A stretch of DNA of 64,000 nt, taken from contig CACRSC010000019.1 of the NCBI GenBank assembly GCA_902651635.1, positions 62,001 to 126,000 on the forward strand, given 5' to 3'. The notes under the pieces were generated by a model that did no database searches, had not been told where the DNA came from, and saw only the letters and a program-made list of their open reading frames with translations. The DNA is from Mastigamoeba balamuthi (Eukaryota; Evosea; Mastigamoebida; Mastigamoebidae). This document shows, one piece after another, positions 1 through 11,231 of the stretch; the stretch's first letter is position 1; each line of letters starts with the position of its first letter. The position numbers were made by a program, and so were the translations under genes.

Positions 1-266
1 AGAGGACTCCGAGGAGAGGAAGCATCCTGTTCCCTCAACACAAGAACCCAGGAAAAATCTCTGTTCTGGAGTGGCAAGTTGGCCATCGTGATAGAACCTT
101 GCAAGCCCACAGGATGGGTTGCTCACCTCATCAAAAAATGTCCGATATTGTGTGTGAATCCAACGAAAGAATTCTCGAAATCGGTGACAACCCCCTTTTT
201 TTCACTTACTACAATCGTTGCCCACACCCGCGTTCACAAGCACCCCACTACTTATTCCTGCGAGTC
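1..266. other. Upstream region of receptor-like gene A
   Basis: No gene is visible. The stretch holds the presumed promoter and 5' untranslated region of the cysteine-rich gene that starts at 267. An open frame from 99 runs into that gene, but its N-terminal part has no signal peptide and looks like non-coding read-through. Confidence 0.4.
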
Positions 267-3225
267 ATGAAATCGCAACACGCTCACCTCGCAGTGCTGC
301 TGCGGCTGCTCTGCTGCATCCTGGCATCTGTGCAGGTGTGCACCAGCCAGCAGCAACTGGACCCCGACGATATGATGTGTCTGGGCCCCGGCTCGGAGCA
401 CTACGACAGCGAGCCCTTCATATACAGGCCCGTGCTTGCCTACGACAACGGCATCCAGAAGCCCTGCCCAGGGTGTAAGCTCGCCTTTCCCAGGACCCTC
501 CTCTCCTCTGGGGTATCGCCCACCGGACACGGGCGGCGCAGGTGGTCACTGGTTGGCGGGCTTGTTGGGGGTTGTTTTCAAGATCGGTTTTAGTAACTGT
601 TCTTTCGCGCCCTTTTTCCCGATATCGCCCCGTCCACTGTGTGGGTGTGGGCCCCGGAGGGGTCGGTGGCCCAGGATCAACGCACCTACGGCTTGGCTTG
701 CTGGTTTTTCCTCCCCTTTGACTGAATGTGCACCCCCTTCTCAGATCCATACACGGTCACGATGGCGCAGCTGTTTACGCCGCCCCATGTGCCGTGGCAG
801 TTCACGCGCGTCTGCGTGGCTCTGGGTGGCGCCAAGGTGGGAGAGTACGACATCAGCGGCACCATCAGCGTTTACCCCGTCGTCGTCACCAAGTGGGGGC
901 TCGTCCCTGGGCCCCGCCAGTCGTCGGTGGGCTTCACCAAGCGCCTCAAGTCACCCGCCATCGCCGCGCTGGACCCCAACTACACGTACTGGACCTCAAT
1001 CGACGCCAGCGACCTCGCCCAGCCGCTTGGTGCGTCCCCGCACCCCATCTGGAGGCAGGTGTCTGATCTGCGAGACCCGTAGTGGCATGGGACGCAGGGG
1101 TATTTGTGGGCATCAGCTTCTGGAGCTGCTCGCGGGTCATACTCGCGCTAAGCAGGCTCACCGCGTTCGAGGGAAGGCACGTCGTTGCGCTGTCCGACAA
1201 CAGCGAGTGGATCCCCGCGATCGCGTGGGTGGATAGTTACCACGCCATTGCTCTCCGGACAAAGGGGCGCAACTTCTGTATGCCTCCCCTCGCGTATCCT
1301 CAGAAGCGCTGACCTCCGGGGGGCATAGCCGGGGTACCACAAGAGTGGGTCTGCGCCAGGGGCAAGTATGGCAATGGGGTCTGCGACTGCAACTGCGGGG
1401 CACCGGATCCTGATTGCAACAGGAACTCCACCAGCGAGGACTGTGGCCCCAACATGGTGTGCGACCACACCAGCAGATGCACCTGTGCGTCGCCCACCAT
1501 GTGCTGGAGACGACTCATCGCCCGCGTGGTAGACTTGGACTGGGCAAATGGAACCTGCTCCTCCTCTCATTACTGGCAGTACGATGGATGCCAGTGCGAA
1601 TGCGGGGACATCCCCGATCCAGACTGCTTTGCTCAGTTCACAGAGGTGGACGCATGCCACCAAAGCCTCAGCTCGCCCATCTGCAACGCCGTGCCCTTCG
1701 AAAAGCCCCGGTGTTATGGTTGTGGTGGTCTGAATAGCACTGGGCTAAATGTACTTTGGCGCCTAGAGAGATGGAGCTGCGGGAACGATACGTACGACGA
1801 TGGGGAAGTGTGCAATTGTGAGTGCGGTGTCCACGACCCGGATTGCGACATCCCTGCTCTCCCCTCGACCTGCGGAGCAGACTGGAAATGTGTCGAAGGG
1901 AAATGCTCCAGTACGTGGCACATCGGCTGCTTTCTGCCAGATTGACGTATTGAGGGCGCAGTCCCGAGCAACTGGAGTTGCGATGTCAGGTATTACAATG
2001 CGCAGGATGGATGCCATTGCAACTGTGGAGCATACGACCCCGATTGCGACGACCAGTTCTTCAGAATCTACGGCTGCGACGACACTGAAGTCGCATCCAT
2101 TTGCAGCTACCAGGGCACTTGCGTTCCACAAGGTGCGCAGCGACAGTATGGCCAATATCTCAGCACAGTGGTGCATTCAAGGGTGCCAGAATAGCAGAGC
2201 AGAGCTGAACGAAGAGTGCGATGGTGGAATTGGTTGCTCCACTTCGTGCAAGTGCAAAGATGGTTTTGTCCCTCTCTCATACCAAAATAAGCACGAGGAT
2301 TGTCGCACAGGTACCTGCACCAGGTTTTGCTATCAACTGACATGCCATATGATATGTCTCATAATGCTCAGATGGGATCGCTGCTGGATTGGAAGAGTGT
2401 GACGGTGGTCTGTTTTGTGGACCCAATTGTACTTGCGAAAATGGGCATCACCCTTACCAGACAGCTCTGCAGTTTTGCACTGGTCAAGAAACAATATGAA
2501 CACCTCAACTCACTGATCTTTCTCAGGATGCGGAAATAAGGAAATTGATTCTGACGAAGAATGTGATGGTGGAGACGGTTGTGTGGAGGGTCTGTGTGTC
2601 TGCGCCAAGGGGTTTGCTCCCATGGAGAAACGTCAACGGTATTGCCGTTCTCTTCACAGTAGCAACAGAAAGAAGGAGATCATCGGCGGCACCGTTGGCG
2701 GGGTCGGTGGCTTCGTTCTTATCGCTTGTGTTGTGGTCACAGCTCTTATATACACGTATGTGATCTCATCTCTGAGAGAGAACCGCTCTGACATCAGTTC
2801 ACATTCGCAGGAAGAAGGTCAGGAACGGTCCCAGAAAGCTGAACCTGCCCCTTGAGATGAACTCACAGGGAGGGTTCTCGTCGGTCAACACCGCTGCGCA
2901 GTCTGTCGACCTCTCGGACGAGACCATTCAGGCCAACTCGAACCAGATGGCAGCCATTGCAGACGGGGCCATATTTTACCCTCCCTCAATTCAACCCTCT
3001 CAGGGAAGTGTCGGTTCTACGATGGGATTCATGCCCCAAGAAGAGCCTCAGCTGGTCGGGGTAAATCGGCAGGAAGCCATGACCCCGCCAGGGCAGGCCA
3101 GGTTCTTGGCAAGTGGAGGAACACCTGACCTGAACCACACATCTGCAGACTCTGTCGAGATGATACAGGTGATCCCCCAGCTGCCACCGCAGACCCAAGG
3201 GGACCACGTGCAGAACGCAAAGTGA
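267..3225 (+). CDS. Cysteine-rich receptor-like type I membrane protein (family member A)
   Basis: Multi-exon gene of a six-member family in this window. The ATG at 267 gives a hydrophobic signal peptide (LLRLLCCILASVQV), followed by the family N-terminal motif GPGSEHYD. Exon 2 (from about 744) carries QLFTPPHVPWQFTRVC; exon 3 (from about 1083) carries VAWDAGVFVG. Next come cysteine repeats of type DGxCDCxCGxxDPDC (1370-2140) and of type EECDGG (2190-2650). A membrane span follows near 2680-2760, with a GxxxGxxxG zipper, then a cytosolic tail starting RKKVRNGPRKLN and carrying a distal motif SVEMIQVIPQ. Introns of about 45-260 nt with GT-AG ends sit at the same places as in paralogues. The gene is convergent with member B, with only 105 bp between stops. 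The role is unknown; the layout suggests a cell-surface receptor or adhesin. Confidence 0.82.
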
Positions 3226-3330
3226 GGCTCAATACATAATCTTGTGTTAGCAAACCAGTGCAGTTGAATAGTTGTTGGTAGTGCTCATTGAATGCCAGTT
3301 GAGTAAAAAAGGTGGGGCGCGAGTGCTCAC

Positions 3331-6283
3331 TTATTGTAGGTTGTGAGGCTCAATCGCATCCAGAGACCTGTCCTCAGGAACAGGCATCCGCGGGATCTGC
3401 TCGACCATTTGCTGATCGGACGACATGGGGGGCATCACCTGCGACATGTCCACCGAGTCTGAAGTTTGCTTACCAGAGCCGGACGACGGCGCATCAGGGG
3501 TCCCGTTGAGAGAGGGCATCGCTTTGGTGCTGTTTCGGCCGCTGCTGCCGTGAAGAGCCCCTCCGCTTGAGTGCTGGCTGTCCGGGGGGGCAACGACCGC
3601 AGGAATCGAGCCATCGCTGTTCGAGGACAACTGCTTTGGTGTCAGGTAGACCAGGCCGTCCGGGCCCAGTACAGCGACCATTTGGCCAGCAGAGTTGAGC
3701 GTCGGCTCGGCAGCGTGGTCCAAGGAATGAATCGTGGCGCTGACGACAGCAGAGAACCCGCCCGGAGAGTTGGCGTTCATCTCCATAGGCACGTTCAGCT
3801 TGCGTGGCCCGTTTCTGACCTTCCTCCTGTGCGCCAAACACGGATGGTTAGACTATTGCGTGGCAGAGGCGACGGACGAACGCGTAGAGAAGAGCCCCGA
3901 TGATGACTGCAACAATCAGGATGAAGCCACCCACACTGCCCACGGTGCTCCCGATGATAACCTTCTTCTTGTTGTCCTTGCCCGGCGCCCTGCAGTACGT
4001 CTGCAGCGGGTAGGCGGCAGAGAATCCGCTGGCACACCTGCACGTCTCCAGAACGCACCCGTCTCCTCCGTCGCACTCCTCGCTCTCGTTCGCATCAACT
4101 GCTCCGTTCCCGCATCCTGCGCGGCATATCCGTGAGCTCGCAGGAGGTCCTGCAGAAGAAGAGCCTACCAGAGCAGTACTCGCGGACTGGGAAGTAAGAG
4201 CTGTGCCCGGGCAAGCACGAGCAGTTGTTGCAGAAAGCACCACCATCGCACTGCTCTCCTCCAGCAGCAATCCCGTCAGAGCACTCTGTCATGGGACACG
4301 GAAAAGAGCGTGAGATGTGCCCTAGATGCCCGCATTGAGTTGTTTCGTACCGGTGATGCAGTCCTCGTGAGGGTACCACCTGTCTGGTTGCGACTTGAAC
4401 CCTCGGATGCAACTGCACGTCGGCGAGCATCCCACGCCGCCGTCACACTCCTCGGTGGGCTCGGCCCGGTGGTTGTTGCACCCTGCAGTCCAGAATGGCG
4501 TGAGTTGCTAGCCACTCCGGGATTTCGTACCGATGGCTACGCATTTGCCCTGATAGTTGCAGACTTGGTCAAGGCGGCAGTTCATGATCCTCATCTGCAT
4601 GTCGTCGCAGTCTGGGTCGTATGCCCCGCACTCACAGTCACACCCGTCACCATGGTTGAAGTGCGAAGATGAGCAGTTCCACTCGCGAGGGACTGGGCCC
4701 TGTTTGTTGAGATTGTGTACCAAAGCAAACTGAGTATTTCGTACTTGTGCATTTGCCTTGGAAGCACAGCCAGTTGCCAGGGCACGTTGTGTTGAGCGAC
4801 TGGTCGAGGCAGTCTGGGTCGTCGATCCCACACTCGCAGTTGCAAATCTTCCCATCGTTGTAGGCTGCATTATCGCACTTCCATCTCTCTGTAACAGTGA
4901 GTTCAGCCTGTGGACGCTGCAGTTCTGTACGCGAGCAATGCGGAGCGGTGTTGACGGCTGTCTGGCACACAGGCGAGATGACCTTTCCGTGGCAGACGCT
5001 CGTCTCGGCGTATTCGTTCAGGCAGTCCGGATCGGTCACCGAACCGCACTCGCACTGACAGCCATCGTATTGCCAGTAGTTGGACGCGTTGCAGGGGCCG
5101 TTCTTCCAGTCTAGAGCTTTGGGGGCCGGAGTAAGTGCGTGGGATCGCGGCAACAGAGATTCGCGGTGGCTCACTGATGCATCTGCTCGTGTGGTCGCAG
5201 ACAGCGTTGGGGCCGCAGTCTGGGCTCGTGGGGTTCTTTCTGCAGTCGACATCCGAGGCGCCGCAGTTGCAATCGCACTTGCCGTCCCCAAACTTGCTCT
5301 TGGCGCAGGCCCACCCAGGAGGCACCCCGCCAGCTGCTGTGGAGCGTAAGACGTGTGATAGAGCGAAGGGCGCCAAAATTACTGTGACTCTGCCCGAGTG
5401 TGCGCAAGGCGATCGCATGGGCAGGGTCCATCGAGAGGCGGGCGGGGATCCATTCGTTGTTGGACGAGTACACAGTGACCAGCCGGCCTTCATACTGGGT
5501 CAGCTCCGACATCTTGAGCAGGACCCTCGAGCAGCTCCAGTAGTCGACCCCGACGAACACGCCCGTGTCCCACGCCACTGTGCAAATGCAGGCGGGTCAC
5601 TCAGTTCCCTTTTACCGGCGGGTTCTCTTACCAAAGTCGAGGCCGCTGACGTCGATGGAGGCCCAGTCGGTGTAGTTGGGGTCCAGCCGGATGGCCGGCC
5701 TGTTCTTGAGGCGCTTGGTGAACCCTGCGTAGGCGATGCGGGGTCCGGGGACGAGACCGTGCGGGCTGATGACGACGGGGTAGACGCTGACGGTCCCAGC
5801 CACGTCGTACTCGACGGGCGTCGCATTCCTCGCCGACAGGCCAGAGCTGAGCCCCACGCAGACACGCGTGAACTTCCAGGGGATGCGCGGCGGCGTGAAC
5901 AGCTGCGCCCAAGTGGAGGAGTACGCAACTGCGGCGGCATTTTACAGTGTTGCAGTATTAGAGCTGTACTGGAAAGATGCAGTGCACGTGCTCCCGTCTT
6001 GGGCGCCGTGTTATTTACACCGAGTGCACCTTTCGCCTTTGAGGTTCTCCCCCCACCGCTCGCACGTTCAGTATTCCGGGGCGGCGGTTTGCGCACAGTA
6101 CTTGCAGGGCTTCTGGTAGCCATTGTCGAAGGCCGTCAAGGGGTAGCCGATGTACTCGGGCCTGTCGTAGTACTCGGAGCCGGGACCCTCGCATTCGTTG
6201 TAGTCCTGCTGCTGGGCCGTCGCCTGCAGGCCGCCCAGGGCCCACCAGAGTAGGGGCAGCAGCCGCCAGTGGGATGCGAGCAT
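3331..6283 (-). CDS. Cysteine-rich receptor-like type I membrane protein (family member B)
   Basis: Same family and exon plan as member A, on the opposite strand and convergent with it. I chose the ATG at 6283, which gives a signal peptide (LLPLLWWALGGLQATA); an in-frame ATG at 6328 lies upstream. The N-terminal motif is GPGSEYYD, and exon 3 (to about 5578) has VAWDTGVFVG. Repeats of the CDCNCGASDVDC and CQCECGSVTDPDC kind lie at 5300-4550, and CGNG-type repeats at 4480-4010. The membrane span (about 3960-3880) reads IIGSTVGSVGGFILIVAVI, with the glycine zipper. The tail starts RRKVRNGPRKLNVPMEM and has the distal motif SDSVDMSQVMPP. No break is seen. The ligand and pathway are unknown. Confidence 0.82.
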
Positions 6284-6446
6284 CTGTTCGCGCGAGTGTT
6301 GTGGGGATCGGACCGGGTGGTCAGCCACACGCGAGTGTGTGGACAGGAAAGCAGTGAGAACAGAAGTGCTGTGCTGGAAATATCTGGCACTTGTCGATCC
6401 TCCTGTTCTCGGAATACTACCGGGGCAGGGAGGTTTTCTGTTTGTG

Positions 6447-9400
6447 TCACGAGTCGTCCGCAGTCTCTGCCTCGTCCTCCTCCTCGTCCTCGACCTCAGC
6501 CGCCGCGGTCTCGGGGTCGGGCATCACAGAGGCCACGTACTCGATCGTGTAGCGGTTCTCCGAGCACAGCGACGAGAGGTCTGTGTACTGGCGCGTGACG
6601 TTCTTGTGCAGGCTTCGCAGCGCCGACATGAGCTGCGAGCACGACGACTGCAAGAAAAACGAGATTCAGACACGTCATTGTCCACTCCCAGAAAACTGCA
6701 GGAATACGCGGGGGAAAGACCAGGAAAAACGTACCTTGATGTGCTCGCCGTGGGCCTGGAAGAGGTGGACGCCCCAGACGAGGTAGAGCTCGAGGTTCTT
6801 GGTCTCGCCCACGCCCTTGGCGAGGTACTCGACGAGCCTCCTGATGTACGGCAGCGGGAAGTTCTGCGCGACGAGCGCAATCTCGTCCGACGGCACCGCC
6901 TCGAGCGTCGCGCGCGTGATGTCGACCTCGTTGAGGCGCAACGCCATGACGAGCGCGCGCAGGTGGTCGCCGTTGGCCGACGTCGCGCGGACCGACTCGG
7001 GCGTGACGCTCTCGTCGAGCTCGAAGGGGTCGAACGCCATCGCCTCGTCGAGCGAGTAGATCAGCAGGCCCTCGGTCGTCGCCGCCGCCCACGAGCGCCC
7101 GTCGGGGCTGAACTTGACCGCCTTGGTCCTGATCGCGGGTCGCAGCGACCTCTTGCTCTTGTCGCCCCTCGTGGCCCCCGGCAGTCTGCCGTGCGCGCGC
7201 GCCGTTGTCAGCAGAGCCGTGGGGATGTGCGAGCGAGCTTGGGAGGGAGAGCGGACATCTCGACGTCGGCGTCGTCGTCGTCGATGTCGAGCAGCGACTT
7301 GGGTCCGGCCTCGGTCATGTTCGAGCTGTTGAGGAAGTCCAGGACGCCGTCGAGCGCCCTGTTCTTGCTCGTCTGGAACCTACACGCGTCGGTGCGGCGT
7401 CAGGGCCGACTGCGCCACAAGAGGGAAGGACAGGACCGATGATGGTGAGGGGCGGGGCACGTACTTCTTGAGGAGGATGCGCTGGGAGATCTCGTAGATG
7501 CAGACGTACTTGCTCTCGCCCGAGGCGATGACGCACTGGCCGTCGGCGCTGTAGGCGACGCTGGTGAACGACTTGCCGCGCGGGTTGGTCTTGGAAGTGC
7601 GGACGTCCGAGGCCCAGCGGCCGCCCGAGATGTCGTCGCGGCCCTCGATGGTACCGAGCTGCACGCCGTTCTCGTGGTCCCAGAACGTGATGTTGCCGTT
7701 GATCGACGTCGTGCAGAGCTCCTTGCCGTCGGGGCGGAACGCCAGCGCGAGGCCGTCGCTGCCGAGCTCGAGCGCCTCCCTGTGCTCGTGGCCCTCAAAG
7801 ACGTCCCAGAGCCTCGCGGTCTTGTCCCACGACACCGACGCCAGCACGGGCGTCGCCCCGGGCGCGAACGCCAGCCCCGCGACGGGGCCCTGGTGCCCGC
7901 TCAGCACGTCGAGCAGCTTCCCCGTCTGCACGCTCCACACGAAGATCTCGAACGTGTCCAGCGACCCGGCGGCGACGATCTCGCCGGCCGCGTCGATCGC
8001 GAGGCACGAGAGCTGCGCGGGCGTCGGCGGCGTGAAGATGCGGAAGTTGCGGTAGCGGATCAGGTCGAACGCGCGGACGGTGCCGTCGTAGCTCGAGCTG
8101 AAGACGGCGAGGCCGTTGGGCGCGAACGCGACGGCGCTGACGGGCGCGTTGTGCTCGGCAAACGTCACGAAGCAGTGCCAGCTCTGCGTGTTCCAGATCT
8201 TCACCTTGGAGTCGTCGCCGCCCGTCGCGATCAGCTGCCCGCTCGGCGCGTACGCCAGGCTGTTGACGTCGCAGTAGTGCCCCTGCTGCTTCAGCACATC
8301 TGCGACAAGCGTTGCAAGCAATCGCCGTGCGTGAGTGAAGTGCACGACAGGAAGCATGTGAGAGAGAAGTGAAGAGCGAAGAGATGAGTTAAGAGAGAAG
8401 AGTGAAGAGTGAAAAGTGAGATGGGAATGAGAGTGAAAGGAGGGGAAGGGGAACTGACAGGTCTCCGACTGCCACTCCCAGACGAGGAGCTGGCCGAGCT
8501 TGGCGCTGGCAAAGGCGATCCACTCGCCCGAGGCGTTGATGTCGACGGCGGTGAGCTTGTGGCGCGAGACGCTGAGCGCCTGCATCTGCGAGAGCGACGG
8601 CGCGCTGTAGAGCGCGAAGACGCCCTTCTTGAAGCCCACGGCCAGCGTCCCCGTCGCCCTGTGCAGCGCGCACGTCACGACGCGCGGGCCGTAGGCGCTC
8701 GACCCGCCCCCGGGCGACGTCAGGACCTCCTTGCGCTCGATCGTCCACGCGCCCGCCGCCCTCCGCATGTCGCGGGCGTCGCCGTCGTCGGAGCCCTCGC
8801 GGCGCAGCCACCGCCACACGACGGCCCGGCCGCCCCGCGTCACCGTCAGCACCGCAGAGGCGTCGGCGCCGAGGAAGAACGCGCCGACGGGGGGCTCGAC
8901 GTGGCCCGCGAGCGTGATGGGGTCGTTGTAGGTCGTGGGGCGCTCGGGGTCGACGAGGTGCACCTGCGCGGTGCCGTCGAGCGACGCGCTCAGCACCCAG
9001 CGCGAGTCGGCGCTCCAGTCGACAGAGACCACGTCGTCGTGGTGGCCCGGCAGCCGCCGCACGACCTCGAACGGCGTGAACTCGCGCCTGCGCACCGACG
9101 GCGCCCTCCAGACCTCCACGATGCTGCGACCGCGGGCGGCAAAAAAGATTCAATTGAATTCCACCGCAAATTCGGGCTGTGGCAGGGGGGCAGCGCACCG
9201 GTGGGCACCGAAGGCGAACATGCGGCCGTCGGGGGAGAACTTGGCGCAGCGCAGGGCGCAGCGGGCGTTGAGGTGGCCGAGCACCGCGCGGCGGGGCAGG
9301 GAGATGAGCACGATGAGGCCCTGCGAGTCGCCGGCCAGCAGCGTCGAGCCGTCGGGCGACAGCGCCATGACCTCCACGTTGCCCCTGTGCTCCACCGGCA

Positions 9401-9634
9401 GCGTCACGCTCGTGTGGCTGGCGCAGGAGGAGGGGAAGGGGGAGGCGAGCAGAGCACAGCGCTGAGATCTCGAAAAAGATCGGGGAAATAATGGGAGGCG
9501 CACTTGACGAGATCGAAGAGCGTGATGCGGTTGCCGACGGGGCTGAGGAGGCTGTTGCCATCGGGGGTGAAGATGACATTGCCGCCCTTGTAGACGGAGC
9601 CGCAGAGGTTCGTGAACTGATACCCGAAGCGCAT
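6447..9634 (-). CDS. PWP2: PWP2/UTP1, WD40 subunit of the small-subunit processome
   Basis: Periodic tryptophan protein 2, a UTP-B component needed in the nucleolus for 18S rRNA processing. The N-terminus MRFGYQFTNLCGSVYKGGN aligns from memory with human PWP2 (MKFAYRFSNLLGTVYRRGN), which fixes the ATG at 9634. WD40 blades run through about 9590-7470, including LGQLLVWEWQSE, VKIWNTQSWHCFVTF, GTVRAFDLIRYRNFR and WDKTARLWD. The UTP12-type helical C-terminal domain (6450-7160) has LIYSLDEAMAFDPFELDESVTP and the usual acidic end. I see six GT-AG introns. One near 7186-7253 restores the frame into LPGATRGDKSKRS, matching the human LPGVRKGD region. The gene looks complete. It is divergent from the tetraspanin-like gene. 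Confidence 0.95.
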
Positions 9635-9937
9635 TCCGAGCCCAGGTCCCCGCGGTGTGTGTATCGAAGGACAGAATCTGCAGGGACTACTGATGTAATC
9701 AGCACACCCCAAAAATCTCCGCCCAGATATTGCCTCCCAAACGACGCCTCGGGACCACCACCAGCCGCGCAGAGGCCGTCCCCCATAGGCGAGACTTACT
9801 TGCGCCCTGTATGATGAGGGGGTGGGGGTGCAGGCATGTTCACGGAGCTGTAACAAATCTGCACTGACTCACCCCGTCTGGCCATTTTCGGTCATTTGCA
9901 GTGCTCTAGCGGGTCGCCCGCTGTGTGTTCGCCGGAG
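9635..9937. promoter_or_regulatory. Divergent promoter region between PWP2 and the tetraspanin-like gene
   Basis: About 300 bp lie between the two start codons. No clear TATA box or repeat stands out. Both genes must be driven from this stretch, because their ATGs face away from each other. Confidence 0.4.
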
Positions 9938-11119
9938 ATGGTCCGGTTCTTCCGCACGCCCGCGGCAGTCCGCGAGCGCCGCCGCCTGCAGGCCCGCGCC
10001 CTCGCGTTCTGCAGCGCCCTGCACCCGCGCCTGGGCCGCGACAGCCCCGTCCCGCTGGGCCTCGACGCCAGCACGCTGCCCGCGCTCTTCTTCGACCACC
10101 TCAGGGAGCACTCCGAGGCTGCCGAGCCCGCGCGGGCGACGGGCGAGTCCGGGGACCCGCCAGGGGGCGCGGAGGCGGCGGCTGAGGGGCAGGAGGGGCA
10201 GGGCGCGCTCGAGGGCCCGCTCGCCAACGCGGGGCCCCTGGGGCCCTACTGCGTCGCCCTCAACAGGTGCATGGGCGACACGGTCCGCTTCAGCAAGTGG
10301 GTGCTCACCATCCTCGGCGTGCGTGCCACCGCTCCCCCACTCTCCCCACGCTCACCCGGGGTTGATTCGCGGATCTCCTGTTTTCTGGAATCAGCGAAAT
10401 ATCGCGGAATACTGTGCCGCAGTGAATCGCGGGCGCGTAAATCTGTCCGAAGAGATTTAAATCCGTGCCGCGGTCTGTCCGCGGAACGATGTGGCTCTCC
10501 GACCGGGTCGCTGACGCACTCGCAGGTGTGGGCGGTGACGATAGCAGTGACGATGCTGGCGGGGCACCTGACGAGCAGGGGCGGGGTCGTCAAGCTGCTC
10601 GGCGTGGGCTCACCCGTGGTCTTCTGCGTCTACACGGTCATCTTCTGCTCGTTCGTCGTCCTCCTGCCCGTCGCCGTCCTGGGCATCTCCTCGCTTCTCC
10701 TCCGCAGCAAGCCCTTTGTCAACGGCGTGCGCCCCACCCTCGCTGCCGAGGAGGCTCACCTCCCGCCGCAGATCATGTGGGTCATACTCGTCGCGGCGAC
10801 GGTTCAGCTCGTTTCCGGCGCTGTGGCCGCGTCCGTCTGGATGCGCTGGGACATCGACGGCAGCGCCTGGGAAAAGGCGGGCAACTCGACGAAAAGCGAC
10901 GTCCAGCACTACCTCTCGTGCTGCGGGTTCTACAACAGCACCGACCGCGTTGTGGATCCGTGCCAGCAGTCCTCAGACCCGCGGTGCTCGGGCTGCCGCG
11001 ACAAACTCGAGATGTATTCCGTCGGCGCGCTGGGATACGCCACTCGCGTCGTTTTCGCGAGTGCCGCTGTGCTCCTGTACAATTTCCGCGCCCTGAGCGA
11101 CGCGTACAAAGCGCTCTGA
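9938..11119 (+). CDS. Tetraspanin-like four-span membrane protein
   Basis: Two exons, with one intron at 10319-10525 that joins the first span as SKWVLTILG/VWAVTIAV. Spans 2 and 3 are near 10610-10700 (VVFCVYTVIFCSFVVLLPV) and 10775-10840 (MWVILVAATVQLVSGAVA). A large extracellular loop carries the tetraspanin signature CCGFYNSTD plus further cysteines (DPC, CSGC), and a fourth span is near 11025-11085. Tetraspanins organise membrane microdomains and partner with receptors. The cytosolic N-terminus of about 115 residues before span 1 is unusually long for the family and rich in Ala, Gly and Glu. The ATG at 9938 is the first in frame with good context; an earlier in-frame non-ATG extension exists. 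Confidence 0.75.
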   Translation: MVRFFRTPAAVRERRRLQARALAFCSALHPRLGRDSPVPLGLDASTLPALFFDHLREHSEAAEPARATGESGDPPGGAEAAAEGQEGQGALEGPLANAGPLGPYCVALNRCMGDTVRFSKWVLTILGVRATAPPLSPRSPGVDSRISCFLESAKYRGILCRSESRARKSVRRDLNPCRGLSAERCGSPTGSLTHSQVWAVTIAVTMLAGHLTSRGGVVKLLGVGSPVVFCVYTVIFCSFVVLLPVAVLGISSLLLRSKPFVNGVRPTLAAEEAHLPPQIMWVILVAATVQLVSGAVAASVWMRWDIDGSAWEKAGNSTKSDVQHYLSCCGFYNSTDRVVDPCQQSSDPRCSGCRDKLEMYSVGALGYATRVVFASAAVLLYNFRALSDAYKAL

Positions 11120-11231
11120 GGACCCGTAGGCCGCATCGCCCGTAAATCGAACAGCTCGTATCATGTTTTCTCGCCGTTGCTATTCGCGGAAGCGCCTTCT
11201 CGTTTAGGTACCCCGCACAATAAAACCGGCG

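Noticed and set aside
6339-7442. Long plus-strand open frame of 367 codons opposite PWP2
   Set aside because: It is antisense to well-conserved PWP2 exons. High GC keeps stops rare on the other strand. The reading is Arg/Val/Glu-rich and has no motif.
8389-9786. Second minus-strand frame of 465 codons over the PWP2 region
   Set aside because: It is an alternative frame of the same exons, rich in Arg and Pro. The PWP2 frame has clear WD40 homology.
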